Shown here: positions 20,238 through 30,968 of the stretch, in pieces
Numbering within the stretch: the stretch's first letter is position 1
Layout: every line of letters starts with the position of its first letter
NCBI RefSeq assembly: GCF_000004195.4
Contig: NC_030677.2
Coordinates: forward strand, 115,097,036 to 115,161,035
Direction: 5' to 3'
From: Xenopus tropicalis
Taxonomy: Eukaryota > Chordata > Amphibia > Anura > Pipidae
Length of the DNA: 64,000 bases
The notes under the pieces: generated by a model
Told to the model about the DNA's origin: nothing
Database searches by the model: none
What the model saw: the letters and a program-made list of their open reading frames with translations, nothing else
Made by a program: the position numbers and the translations under genes

Positions 20238-23234
20238 CTATGTTACATTGTTTAAGAGATCAAAGTCAAATATACTCTCAGCAAAGCTTTTATGAAGTTC
20301 AGATATTTCTGAAGTTGATGTAGGTGGTACATTGTCCAGTATAGGATCAGACTCTGGCAAGGAACTCTCAGCTGCTAAAGGTTCTACTTCACAGAGATCC
20401 GGTATGTTAGGAGGACTTTGTACAGGGAGCAGATTCTGTTCATCAGAGCTATCATCAAAATGTAAACCATCCAGTATTCCAGTGGCAGCATCTAAGTGCC
20501 TGTTACTTGAACATAAATCAGAGGCTTTGGAATCAGAGTCTGCCCTTTCTCCACTTAGTACTTCTGTGGTACTTACTGTGGTCGAGGTAGGTGGCGACTG
20601 GCTGTGCATGAAGTTAGTTGAGTCAATACTAGTTTTGTTTTCAGGTACCAGGGAGCTGTGGTCATTGCATGGGAGATCCTCCACCATTGGGGTGTCACTG
20701 TCACTGTCAATGGTGATAATGATGGGAGAAGCAGCTGGAGAATTAGTGTGTTCCCTGCGTCGTTTTTTCTTGTGCTTCTTTTTCTTCTTCTTTTTGTGGT
20801 GCTTTGCCCCTTCAACTGCTTTGCCCTCATATACTATTTCCACACTTGGGCTTCTTGCCTTTTTTCTTAACTTCTGCTTAGGTTCAGAGGATGAACCCAT
20901 TAAATCATTTTTGAGACTACCAGTATGATTGCCAAGAGAAGTCTTGCCTGCTTGCAGACCTCCCTCTTTTTCTTTGGCAGAAGGAACTTCTCGATTGTTC
21001 CCTTCCCTTTCCTGCTTTTCCAAATGGTGTGTTTTGTATTTTCTTTTTCCACTTGGTTTGTCAGATCTGGTATGCTCAGTCCCTGATGTATTCATCTGAC
21101 TGCTTGAGCGACTCCTTGACCTGTATCGCTCACGGCGATATTGTTTACTAGCAATGTATCCCCTCTCCTTTCTTGTATCTTTCTTTTCAGAGTAAGACTG
21201 AATTTTATATTCTGGGCTAGCAGAGGGTCTTGAATAACGTCCTCGACCACAAGTCCGTCTCCTGTAGGACTGTTCATAGCCATCTCTATCCCGATTTCGA
21301 CTGTAATAGGTATATTCCCATTGATAAGAACTGCGATAGTTGTTGGAAGAAAAATCATTGTCACTATCATGACTTCGTGACCTACCCCTACTTCGATTTC
21401 GGCTTCTAGAGCTTGACTCGCATCTCTCTCTGGAGCTTTCACTAGTTAGTGACACAGTCCTACTCCTCCAAGACAGACTTCGATCCCTACTACTAGATTT
21501 CTTCCTTCCTTTCCTACTTTTATGCCTGCTCTTTTCAGGACTCCTGGGTTTCAAATTATTTTTGCTGCAATGCCTCCTTCGACTGTTGTGGCTTTTATTG
21601 CGAGAAGAACGAGAATAACAATCAGAACTCCTTGACCTATCCCTCCATCTGGACAAAGCATAATTACTGTTCAAATCCCCCTTATCCTTTCTAGAAGTTA
21701 AATCAAGTCGACATTTTCCCTTCTCTTTTTTCCTGGAATGGGAATGTTTGCTAGATGTGGTTTTTCCCTTGGTTTTGCGTGAACGTTTTTCTTTTGCAGG
21801 TGTGTACAAAGATGATGATGACCTGCTCAATTCACTACTGTCACTTAGGAAAAATGGTTTAATCGTAGGCTTTTTGGCATCTTCTGTCTTAACCTCACTC
21901 AATGAGCTCTCGGAGTCGGATGACAATTCAACTAATTCTGGAGTTCTTTCTGCCAGTGGTTTAACATACCCTACTATAACACAGTCATCAGTTGGAAAGG
22001 ACTGATCCTGCAGGTTTTCTGTGGGTTCACTGTTGGAAACTTCTTGTGAAGTCTGTCTTATGCTGGGTGGCTCATCGTCTGAGCTTTCTGAGATATCTAG
22101 TGTAGTGGATACAGCAACTGAGGCTTGCTCAAGTGTGGAATAAGAGGGACCAGGGGTCTCATCATCCCAAGCTGTCTGGCCAACACCAGGACCAGCAGAA
22201 GGAATAATTGGATCTCTGGTATCTGCTTCATCTGGCGATATTGTGATGACAGATGACTCTGAACGGCTTCCTTCCTCATATGAAGGAGCAGGACAATCAT
22301 AGTTTGCATGCTGATCATATGCTTCAATATTGTAAGGGCATCGGGCAAAGTTAACAAACTCATGTATGAAATGGTCTGTGCGGTGAAGCAAAAAAGGACG
22401 AAGATCCTCAACAAATGCTTGACTTTCCATATCATATCGTGTGACATTACTCATAATAATATGCTGTACAATGTTAACAAGGGAACCATGGCTACCAAAG
22501 AGAACAGTCAACTCTCTTTTCAACCATGGTACTAGCCGATGAAGACAAGCAGGGTTACGCCGGAAGAACTCAGCAGAAATATCTCTATAACGTCCGCCAT
22601 CCTGAATGTTTCTCACACGTATTCCAGACCGGTACAAAGCTCTTCTGAAGTTAATGAGTTCTTGCTCTTGAATTTGCCTCATAGAACGACCCTCTGCACT
22701 GGCTTGTCGTCTGGAGGCTAGCCTTCTTATCATCTGGTGGATTTCTTCACCTCTTTGATGTAAATTCTGATTTGAAAACCCTTCAAATAAAATTCCATTG
22801 TCAGGAGGTGAAAATGTCCTTTGAGTGCTTGAAGACCTTAATGTCCGAATGGCTACATGATTGTCTCTACTCATAGTTGTGCGATAACGAAATCTATGTC
22901 CATCAGGACTGGCAAATGAACCATTCATTGTGGGCCTCAAGACATATTCTTTAAAATCATCCTCTGCTTTGACACTATGGAAAATGGAGTAAAAGGGCTG
23001 TTTGCATAGAGGGCATTCAGCTTTGTTTTTTGCCCATTCTTGAATGCAACGGAAACAAAATCTGTGCAGACATCGATCAAGATGTGACACATTATCAAAC
23101 CTGTCCAAACATATTGGACACTTTGAGTCTGGGGAAGCATCTGTTGCAGTACCATGGTTTTGTAGTTTGCTTGTGCCAGCCTGGGGTGAAAAGCTGCCAT
23201 CTAGTGAATAATTGTTAGAGGATGATGCCATCAT
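20238..23234 (-). CDS. topors: TOPORS large coding exon (RING, SIMs, RS domain, stop)
   Basis: Uninterrupted 998-codon exon holding nearly all of the protein, as in other vertebrate TOPORS genes where the last exon is very large. The acceptor AG lies directly before the ATGATG, so this exon starts in phase 0 whether translation begins here or in the upstream exon. No frameshift or internal stop is seen, so the copy looks functional. The many open frames on the opposite strand over it are by-products of its biased Ser/Arg/Lys composition. Confidence 0.97.
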   Translation of the reverse strand: MMASSSNNYSLDGSFSPQAGTSKLQNHGTATDASPDSKCPICLDRFDNVSHLDRCLHRFCFRCIQEWAKNKAECPLCKQPFYSIFHSVKAEDDFKEYVLRPTMNGSFASPDGHRFRYRTTMSRDNHVAIRTLRSSSTQRTFSPPDNGILFEGFSNQNLHQRGEEIHQMIRRLASRRQASAEGRSMRQIQEQELINFRRALYRSGIRVRNIQDGGRYRDISAEFFRRNPACLHRLVPWLKRELTVLFGSHGSLVNIVQHIIMSNVTRYDMESQAFVEDLRPFLLHRTDHFIHEFVNFARCPYNIEAYDQHANYDCPAPSYEEGSRSESSVITISPDEADTRDPIIPSAGPGVGQTAWDDETPGPSYSTLEQASVAVSTTLDISESSDDEPPSIRQTSQEVSNSEPTENLQDQSFPTDDCVIVGYVKPLAERTPELVELSSDSESSLSEVKTEDAKKPTIKPFFLSDSSELSRSSSSLYTPAKEKRSRKTKGKTTSSKHSHSRKKEKGKCRLDLTSRKDKGDLNSNYALSRWRDRSRSSDCYSRSSRNKSHNSRRRHCSKNNLKPRSPEKSRHKSRKGRKKSSSRDRSLSWRSRTVSLTSESSRERCESSSRSRNRSRGRSRSHDSDNDFSSNNYRSSYQWEYTYYSRNRDRDGYEQSYRRRTCGRGRYSRPSASPEYKIQSYSEKKDTRKERGYIASKQYRRERYRSRSRSSSQMNTSGTEHTRSDKPSGKRKYKTHHLEKQEREGNNREVPSAKEKEGGLQAGKTSLGNHTGSLKNDLMGSSSEPKQKLRKKARSPSVEIVYEGKAVEGAKHHKKKKKKKHKKKRRREHTNSPAASPIIITIDSDSDTPMVEDLPCNDHSSLVPENKTSIDSTNFMHSQSPPTSTTVSTTEVLSGERADSDSKASDLCSSNRHLDAATGILDGLHFDDSSDEQNLLPVQSPPNIPDLCEVEPLAAESSLPESDPILDNVPPTSTSEISELHKSFAESIFDFDLLNNVT

Positions 23235-25246
23235 CTAAAAAAGAAGAAAAACACATATTAAATTTTACAGTACTAGTCTTATTTGGTAAACTTATACATT
23301 ATATGCAAAAGCTAAATAAATGTGATAATGCATCCCTACTCTTCGTGACGCTAAATGATATTATTATACGGTATCTCTTTGCACTGTATCTTAAGGGGTA
23401 GTTCAACTTAAAATTAACTTTTAGCATGATAACCTAAATTTTTTTTTATGAATTGTGGTTCGTGAAATATTTCCATAATTTATCCTGTAACTTTAAGACA
23501 TAGAAATTTCAACAATTTGCAACTAGTCTTCATTTTTTTTTTTGTTAACTGTGGTTTTTCGGTTATTCCATTTTTTGTTCAGCAGCTCTCCAGTTTGGAA
23601 TTTTAGCACCTATCTAGTTGCTAGGGTCTAAATGACCCTACAACAAGGCAGTAATATTATTGAGACACAGAGATGAATAGGAGAGGCACGAATAGGAAGA
23701 TACGTAATAAAAAACACCAATAAGTTGTAGCCTCACAAAATGCTTTTTGGCTGCGGGGGACAGTGACCCACTTTTGAAAGCTAGAAAGAGTCAGAAGAAA
23801 AAAGGCAAAACATTTAAAAGCTATACAAAATGAAAAATGAAGACGAATTGAAAAGTTACTAAGAACTGGCCATTCTACAGGTATTGTACCTCTTATCTGG
23901 AAACCCCTTATCCTGAAAGTTCCGAATTACAGAAAGGCCTTCTGCCATAGGTTTCATTTTAATCAAATCATTAACATTTTTAAAAAATGATTTCCTTTTT
24001 CTCTGTAATAATAAAACAGTACCTTGTACTTGATCCCAACTAAGATATAATTAATCCTTTTTGGAGCAATCCTACTGGGTTTAATTACTGTTTTAATAAT
24101 TTTATTAGCAGACTTAAGGTAGGGGATCTGAATTATGAAAGGACCCCTTATCCAGAAAACCCCAGGCCCAAAGCACTCTGGATAATGGGTCCCATACCTG
24201 CATAACATACTAAAAGGTAACACTGTAGGTGAGAATTTGTTGGAGACATAATATACAGACAGGTAAAAAAGGAACAGACGTACAGATGAATTCTAATTCA
24301 GCAAAAAAATGGGCTTTCAATGGTTTAGCCTGCATTCGGTTGTAGTAGGGATCTATGAATGTATAGACACATTAGGATCAATAAGACTATTTTAACCAGC
24401 CACTAAAGTAATGGAAACCATGGAGTTTCAGGTTTAAAATAAATATGCTGTGGCTGTACGCTGGGGTGTTCTATAACATTAAAAATGAATGTAAAGGTGA
24501 ATAACCTACTGTGACCTACAGCACTTATATTTGCCTATTTGTGTCTGTTAGTTACCCTCCCATATAGATTGTAAGCTCTACGGGGCAGGGACCTCCATCC
24601 TCTTGTGTCCTCGACTCTTAACTTATTGCAGCTGTATTTATCTGTATTTATTATTATACTTTGTATTTATCTATTATCTTATTAACCTCCTGTTTGTATT
24701 AATGTATTCTACTGTACAGCGCTGCGTACATAATAAGCACTTTAGAAATAAAGATATATATACATACATACATACAACCTTATTAAGTTTTCCCACTGGT
24801 GTTATGAACCTACAGGGGTACCCAGAAAGTACTTTCTCCTGCACGTCCCTCTGCAGAGATGAAAAGCCCAGCCTACATAGGAGCCAAACATATACAAACC
24901 CAACTGAATCTCTGGTGTCAGCAAGCAATTGTGTGTTAGCGAGACAGCCCTAGATAAGCAAGGGGACAGCTGCCATATAAATACAGAAGCAGAAGTATAC
25001 AGTGTGGTGGCGGTGTTGGAAAGAACACTATTATTACTATTACACCAAGGGTCCCGGTAAAATATTAATACAACTACTGGAAGGTAAAGAAAAACCGAGC
25101 CACCGATGAAACCTATAAGGCCGATTATGACAGCGGGTATAGTTCGGGGACGCAGTCACTCCAGTTTATACACAAACATATCTTACCGTGTCATTCGCTT
25201 CTTGCCTCGCTCCCGGCCTCCGCCGCTTGGTTCTCTTCTCCCTCAT
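20238..25246 (-). CDS. topors: TOPORS, RING-type E3 ubiquitin/SUMO ligase (two coding exons)
   Basis: Nuclear E3 ligase (topoisomerase I and p53 binding in mammals) able to transfer ubiquitin and SUMO. Coding exons are 25187-25246 (20 codons) and 20238-23234 (998 codons plus stop), giving 1018 residues. In large-exon numbering a C3HC4 RING occupies residues 39-77 (C39, C42, C55, H57, C60, C63, C74, C77). A conserved helical region follows at about 165-310, then SUMO-interacting-like hydrophobic/acidic motifs near 329 (VITIS), 419 (VIVGYV) and 838 (IIITIDSDSD), an Arg/Ser-rich region at about 500-715 and a Lys-rich run at 811-827. Donor GTAAGA (25186-25181) and acceptor AG (23236-23235) join in phase 0. 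An in-frame TGA eight codons upstream supports the first ATG. The second exon opens with ATGATGG, so a short isoform starting there is possible, as in human. The recognition is secure; the 20-residue N-terminus is inferred from splice signals. Confidence 0.96.
23391..24226. mobile_element. TTAA-type MITE in TOPORS intron, interrupted by a Tc1-like MITE
   Basis: Same family as 17903-18377 (TTAAGGGGTAGTTCAAC..., CAGCAGCTCTCCAGTTTGG, GGCCATTCTA). It is split at 23878-24200 by another MITE and resumes with CATACTAAAAGGTAAC. Confidence 0.7.
23878..24200. mobile_element. Tc1/mariner-like MITE, CAGGTATGGGATCCC family
   Basis: Ends CAGGTATTGTACCTCTTATC and GGGTCCCATACCTG, with the family core TTTTTCTCTGTAATAATAAA and CAACTAAGATATAATTAAT. 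Other copies sit between TA dinucleotides, supporting a TA target site. Confidence 0.75.
24535..24776 (+). mobile_element. L2-type LINE 3' end fragment in TOPORS intron
   Basis: ATAGATTGTAAGCTCTACGG, CTGTACAGCGCTGCGTACAT, AATAAAG and a CATA tail match the 3' end of the LINE at 9.4-9.64 kb. Strongly 5'-truncated. Confidence 0.8.
25187..25246 (-). CDS. topors: TOPORS first coding exon, 20 codons
   Basis: Encodes a short, very basic N-terminus beginning MREKRTKRRRPGAR, ending at a consensus donor GTAAGA and joining the large exon in frame. The ATG has G at -3, and an in-frame TGA lies eight codons upstream. The longer human isoform also carries a basic extension in this place, although the sequence itself is not conserved in an obvious way. 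Inferred from splice signals and frame; transcript evidence would settle it. Confidence 0.78.
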
Positions 25247-25585
25247 GGCGTGACCGTAAGCCGGGTCTCAAACCCGCGATATAGTCCCCGGACTTCCAGG
25301 CAATGCTTTCATTGATACCATTCGTGTTACACAATTCTACCCTCTCACCCCGCCCGGTACACTGTAAAGTCAGAGAAGGGAGGCATTCTGGGACAGGGAA
25401 AGTTCACTCTATATTCTACATAGCTAGCGCCCCCTAGCAGCCAGGAGGTCTGCCTGAAACGGATGTTGTCGAGCTTACGCTTAGCTCGTACAGGATGTGG
25501 TGGTGTTGCTATAGTAACGTAGAGGCGGAGCAAGGAATCATTGCTTGAATGATAGTTTACTGCGATAGAACGACCTCCAGTAACC
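25247..25585. promoter_or_regulatory. Divergent promoter region between TOPORS and SMIM27
   Basis: About 340 bp separate the start codons of two genes transcribed away from each other. The stretch has more CpG dinucleotides than the AT-rich surroundings and is free of recognisable transposons. No clear TATA box is seen for either side. The head-to-head arrangement, with human SMIM27 also known as TOPORS antisense RNA 1, argues for one shared bidirectional promoter. A TTACGTCACGTAA motif (CRE/PAR-bZIP-like) lies just inside SMIM27 intron 1 at 25674-25686. Confidence 0.6.
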
Positions 25586-25630
25586 ATGATTTTAATAAGC
25601 AAGAGAGCAGTAGAATGGATTTATTCTCTG
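25586..25630 (+). CDS. smim27: SMIM27 coding exon 1
   Basis: Fifteen codons, start ATG in a good context (ACCATGA), followed directly by the donor GTAAGG. Encodes the N-terminal cytosolic or lumenal stub of the microprotein with the conserved aromatic WIYS motif. Confidence 0.88.
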
Positions 25631-26144
25631 GTAAGGAAATCTGTATAATATATGATTGAATGAGTTACATGGCTTACGTCACGTAAAGGTATCATGTGTA
25701 TTTTATGGTAAGGTTACCAGATTGTGTGAACGTCTGTGATACTTACTTGGTAAGTTTCACTATTTAAAGTCAATTAGTACAGCCCGGCAGCTTGTTTCTT
25801 ATACTTGATGATCTGTTATCTATATATGACATACATCTCTCACACTAAGGACTAAGTTTTACATGAGGTAGTTATGTGCATGCCTATTTCCCAGTAGCAC
25901 CCAGTCATCAAGCAAATTGCAGCCTCTCTCTTTGCTAAATATTATTATTATTCAATCAGCTCCAACATGCACTAGTGGGACTTGCCCCACTCCAAGACTG
26001 AAATAATAATCAGTTTATCTGTGCCCAACACAACTGCCCAACCATTTAGCTGTATATATTGGTTGCTTTTTTTTTTGTAAAATACAGTTTTTAACACCAT
26101 ACTCTATCAGCATATGCTTAGGTGTTTAGATGTTAGCACACAAG

Positions 26145-26186
<42 letters not shown>

Positions 26187-27724
26187 TATATGTAATTTCA
26201 TCCCAGTATTTTGATAGTTACATCGTGTTGAAAAAAGACCAGAGTCCATCAAGTTCAACTCTTCCAAGTAAACCCAGCACACACAACCTATACTTACCAT
26301 AACACATACATAAACTATATATACAAACATTAATACTAACTGTAGATATTAGTATCACAATAGCCTTGGGTACTATGCTTGTTCAAGAACTCATCCAGGC
26401 CCCTCTTAAAGGCATTAACAGAATCTGCCATTACCACATCACTAGGAAGGGCATTCCACAACCTCACTGCCCTCAGTGAAAAACCATCTACGCTGCTTCA
26501 AATGGAATGGATTTCTTCTGGTTATTATTTATCATAAATGTATTGCAAACAACATGGCTACCAGCACAAACAGTAGCCTTCCAAAATTCCAATGTGTACA
26601 AAGCTAGCAACTTATTTATAGATTGGATCACAAGAGAGGTAAAGGCATAACCTGTCAGAGGCTGGCCCATTAAATCATACATCGGAGAAGTGCAGATAGT
26701 GACCAGCAATCATTTTTTTTTCTTAATTTCCAAGTTTAATAGTGAGGTAAATCACTCAGGAACCCTAATACAGAAAACTGACGGTTTTATGCAATTATGC
26801 ATCACCCTGAAGCATTCTCATCTGCCTCAAAAATATTAGTATTGTATTAATAAATATGTATCCATTATAATCCTTGTGACCAGGATATATTTAGTTGTTG
26901 TCAGGAAACTTTGTTCTAGCTCTTTCCATTAAATATTATATTTGCATAATTTAAAATGATACTGCCAAATTTTGGGTTTTATTGGAATATACCGCTATCA
27001 CTTTTTATCAAGCTTCTTGGCAATAATACACCCTTCCTCCCATTACTGTGTCCGATACCTCATTAGCCCTGATTGATCTTGTAGTAATGTCACTTACCTT
27101 TGCTTTGACACCCATTCAGCCCTACAAAGAAATGAGGAAGGATGTATTGTGCCAAGTTAGAAAGTGCTGATGATGGAGACATTGGTAATATCAGAGGCCT
27201 AGAATGTCAGGACTTTCTAACATGGCACAGTACTATTTTGTAAGTGGTAGTGAAACAAGCACCAGTCCTGACCATAGTGTGAAATGTACTCTCCAGGGCA
27301 TTTTTGCCAAGTGGATCACCCAGTACTTTTCTGCAGCTGTCGCGCTTTTCTCCCAACTGCACCTCACTCGAATAAAAAAAATAAAAAACAAGCCAGTAGA
27401 ACTGGGCACTGGCCAGTGTATTTGCAGAAGTGCAGTGTACTATTAGCTTCTATAAAACTAGTTCTATTACTGCACATGCTAAGAAGGGAAAATAATAGGT
27501 TAGCTTTATTTCTGGGGAGATTAGATTTTAAGGGCAGATTGCATCTGATTGCAATGATGTATATTATACATAAAGTACTACAGAATGTCAACACTAAATA
27601 ATGTTTTCTTTTGCTCATTTAGATACTTTTCTGTATTGTAATCCTCTCTTGGGGTTATGTCCTCTATGCAGCAAGACTTTCAGCACTGTGGCAGCTGCAA
27701 AAGAAATACCCAAATAAACTGTGA
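25586..27724 (+). CDS. smim27: SMIM27, small integral membrane protein (48 aa, two exons)
   Basis: Coding exons 25586-25630 and 27623-27724 join in phase 0 to give 48 residues. The protein starts MILISKRAVEWIYSL, continues with a hydrophobic segment at about 16-31 (ILFCIVILSWGYVLYA) and ends with a basic tail containing QLQKKYPNK. This matches the vertebrate SMIM27 pattern: short N-terminus, WIYS, one membrane span with SWG, and a terminal KKYP. Splice sites are GTAAGG donor and TTTGCTCATTTAG acceptor. The start context has A at -3. A possible poly(A) signal AATAAA lies at 27986-27991. The molecular role is unknown; membrane insertion is inferred. Neither exon is long enough to be noticed as an ORF, and recognition rests on family resemblance plus the expected place beside TOPORS. 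Confidence 0.9.
26149..26184. repeat. (TA)n microsatellite
   Basis: About 18 TA units in SMIM27 intron 1. Confidence 0.9.
26214..26510 (-). mobile_element. CR1-like LINE 3' fragment in SMIM27 intron
   Basis: Reverse-strand 3' end of the family at 12606-14885: MADSVNAFKRGLDEFL-coding stretch, then CTACAGTTAGTATTAATG and GATGGACTCTGGTCTTTTTT. It has no MITE, so it provides the empty site for the nested insertion at 12756. Confidence 0.82.
27623..27724 (+). CDS. smim27: SMIM27 coding exon 2, membrane span and stop
   Basis: Thirty-three codons plus TGA after a pyrimidine-rich acceptor. Holds the single transmembrane helix and the basic KKYPNK tail. Phase 0, matching exon 1. Confidence 0.88.
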   Translation: MLFCIVILSWGYVLYAARLSALWQLQKKYPNKL

Positions 27725-28050
27725 ATCTTCAAGGTATAATCCAGACTGATTTGATACTGCTGAAGAAAAAAAAAACTTATCTACAAATCTATATGGACTA
27801 CTATTTTAAAACGTGTGTGCAACATTCAATTTATTATTTTTATTAGTGTCTTATAATAGTTTTTCACTACAAAATCAAAGAAGCACTTGTGGGTGTTAAA
27901 TTGGAATGGGCCTTTCTGCAGTTCTTGAGTCATATAAAATAAAAAATGTTTTAGTGCAATAGTTTTCATAAAACTAGAAAAAAGTAATAAAGTATATTTT
28001 TAATATCTCGCGGTGTTAAATTGTAATGTTTGGTTATCAGTTAGCTTATA

Positions 28051-28364
28051 CAGGAATGGGATCCCTTAATTGGAAACCTGTTATCCAGACAGTTCCGAAA
28101 GGCCATCTCCCACAGACTTCATATAAGCAAATAATTCTAATTTTTAAAAATGATTTCATTTTTCTCTGTAATAATAAAACAGAACCTTTTACTTGATCCA
28201 AGCTAAGATATAATTAATCCTTACTGGAGGCAAAACAATCCTATTGGGTTTATTCAATACTTAAATTATTTTTAGCAGAAGTTCTGGAGATCCAAATTAC
28301 AGAAAGATCCCTTATTCAGAAAACTCCAGGCCCCGAGCATTCTGGATAACAGGCCCCATACCTG
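28051..28364. mobile_element. Tc1/mariner-like MITE with TA duplication
   Basis: CAGGAATGGGATCCC...GGCCCCATACCTG flanked by TA (28049-28050, 28365-28366). Complete 314-bp copy. Confidence 0.78.
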
Positions 28365-28724
28365 TACTATAAAGTGCTTGGAAATGTAGTTTTTAGTAGT
28401 ACCAATATTATATTATGTTTAATATACAAAAAAAATTGCTCAAGAGAGCCGTTATGTATGTTTGTAAAGCACATGATGCTAGGGCTCCATTTGCTTTTTA
28501 AACAATCAATATTGGGGCACAGGAATACTATAAATTGACTCCAAGATACTAAGTTATGCCTCCTGATCTCCACCTGCATGTACCTTACATTTACCTGTTC
28601 ATGGCCTCATCGACTGGACTTATGTATCAACATGATGCCAAGGGGATAGGGACCAAATGTGGCATTTCAAAGTTATGTTGAAACACAAAATATTGTATAT
28701 CCATTATATCAACCCAGTCATCTG

Positions 28725-29403
28725 CAGTGCTGTCCAATCTCTGTGGTAGGGAGGGACGGAAATAATCTGACCTCCACGGTGAAGAGACGATAATGGAAGC
28801 CAGTTTTGACCACTCACATTAATGGTGGTAGAACACACCCACAAAAAACAAAACAAATTGTTCACTGCAAGGATATCACCATCACTCATATGTGAAAGAA
28901 GTGGATAGCACAGCCATCGCAGCACATAATGAAACCCCTTAAGGACCCCCTAACAACTATTTCCAAATGCTAACTCCCAGAACCAACCCGTGCCAGGTTC
29001 ACCTCCCACAGGCAGTGTAGGACAGGCAGGGTATAACAGACACATGTAGGCAAAGTATGGCACACACAGGCAGCATAGGGCAGGCAGAGTATGGCACACA
29101 GACAGCATAGGGCAGGCAGAATATGGCACACACAGGTAGTGTAGGGCAGGTGAAGTATGGCACACATAGGCAGAGTACAGCAGGCAGAGTATGGCGCACA
29201 CACAGGCAGTGTACGGCAAGTGGAGTATGGCACACATAGGCAGTTTAAGACAGGCAGTGTATGGCACACGCAGGCAGTGTCGGGCAGGTGGAGTATGGCA
29301 CACACAGGCAGTGCAGGGAGAGTATGGCGCACATAGGAAGTGTAGGGCAGGCAGAGTATAGCACACACAGGCAGCATAGGGCAGGCAGAGTATAGCACAC
29401 AGG
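28725..29403 (-). mobile_element. hAT element fragment carrying a minisatellite
   Basis: Starts CAGTGCTGTCCAA, the reverse complement of the right end of the complete hAT element at 60724-62209, and shares its inner CAGGTTCACCTCCCACAGGC junction with the minisatellite. The other end is missing. Confidence 0.65.
29030..29403. repeat. Minisatellite, GGCAGAGTATGGCACACACA type
   Basis: About ten irregular units of 34-40 bp with GGCAG(T/C)(A/G)TAGGGCAGGCAGAGTATGGCACAC. A shorter array of the same unit occurs at 61690-61815 in both orientations. The Cys/Pro-rich open frames over it are artefacts. Confidence 0.85.
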
Positions 29404-30899
29404 AACTTTGTTAATTCCTTTCTTACTGGAAAAATCTGTGAACTCAAGTCAACAGTCAAATGTAAAGTTCATCAAGAAAAATCTGTGCTTTTGTGACCAT
29501 TGTAAATTCCTGTATTCATCAATTTTGACTTCTATCTCCTAAATAGCAGCATCTAGTTCAGATAAATGTAAAGCAAAGGACTTTGCCCCTGCACCCCCCA
29601 CTTGAGCCAAGAAGAGTACACATGCACAGTAACAACGCGGGGGAGGGTTCTTGCCCTGGTAGGGAAGGAATTCCTGACATTTTTAACCCTTAATGGTATT
29701 ACAGGCACCACCTCAGGTAGGTATTAGCTGAAAGTCACAGGTGTGAATGTGTATTTGTCACAATGTTACCATGATTCTCACTGTACACATTTTTCAAATT
29801 AAATGACTGGCAGTGTAAACTGTAAATCCACCAGCGTAAGGAGGTAAGTGGCATTGTTTGTTGCTGACAAGTGGTGTTGCAGGCCCCCTCATCTGTTTAG
29901 AGAGGGTTGTTCCAGTTTGGCATAAATGGCCTTTTAACATATCTTTCAACTCATCCGTCTTCAATCTAAAATAGGCACATTGCTGTCATCAAATAAGTGT
30001 CCCTTTCTTTTAGATGTAGATAAGACTGCCAAGTCTTGTCCTGAGAATTTAGCCCTCCTGTACTGGGCTATTCATTTACTAAGTGGTTGTTTGGTCACCC
30101 AATGAATATTACTACATAGGACAACATAGACACAAGTCTACATCCTACTCCCTGGTCCATACAAGCACAGTTAAAACAAATCATGAGTCCAGTGATAAGC
30201 CTCTGTTTAATAAGCTGGTCCTTATGTAAAAGCCTAACAGGTTAGTGCTGGGTGCAAGAAGGTGTTTGTTTATACAAGGTTTGTCAATGAACAGATGATT
30301 TGTGATGAGTGTTTACATAACAGTACATATAATGTGACTTTACTTTCATCTTAAAATAGATAAAACGTATGTTCATCACAAGCTGTTCATTAAACTAATT
30401 TTGAAATAGTGAGTGCACTGCCCCTTTAATAAAAACCATGAAAAGCAATTCTATGACAGCTACATATGCTTTGAATTTCACCAAAGCAGAGTAGATCTGT
30501 CTGTGGCTAATTAATTACTACCAGTTGCAGTTTTCCTCTGTTATTTTATGAATTCGGGAACATTTTGCTTCAGCAGGCAACGTACCCTTGTCCCTGTCAG
30601 GGCACAGGGCACCGTATACAACTTCTGTAATCAGGTGAAAAACAGAACTGTCAAAATGCATCTTTATGCTTGCCACCAGTTTCCATAGAGAACTACAGTA
30701 AAGCACTGCCTAAAGCGCACTTAGTGGTAGGTAGATTTTACCTATGAAACACTGAAGAGAAGCAGACCTCAGGGTATATCAGATGCATCAATACAAAACA
30801 ATACCCGGGGAGACCTTTTCTTAAATATATGTATTTAGTTTAGGATTTTTGCAATATTTTGGGTTTTGGAAATAGAGCAAAGTAAAAAGTGTTGCAGGT
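29404..30899. other. Intergenic and NDUFB6 3' flank
   Basis: No coding sequence or clear transposon recognised between the hAT fragment and the NDUFB6 stop; the distal part is probably 3' UTR of NDUFB6. Confidence 0.45.
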
Positions 30900-30968
30900 T
30901 TAATGGTGTCCACTGCTAGTCTTCTCTATTGGTGGAATAACTTCTCCAGTCTCAAGAATGGTATCCCC
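30900..30968 (-). CDS. ndufb6: NDUFB6 coding exon 4 and stop
   Basis: Residues 107-128, [16 protein letters not shown] then a short divergent tail ending HH, and TAA. The closing HH is shared with human. Acceptor TTTATTTAG. Confidence 0.93.
   Translation of the reverse strand, partial: GDTILETGEVIPPIEKTSSGHH

Noticed and set aside
20332..20928. 198-codon plus-strand frame within TOPORS
   Set aside because: Antisense shadow of the Ser/Lys-rich TOPORS coding sequence; the RING-bearing minus-strand frame explains the region.
28950..29459. Cys/Leu/Pro-rich open frames up to 169 codons on the minus strand
   Set aside because: Produced by the GGCAGAGTATGGCACAC minisatellite inside a hAT fragment; all minus-strand frames are open for the same reason.
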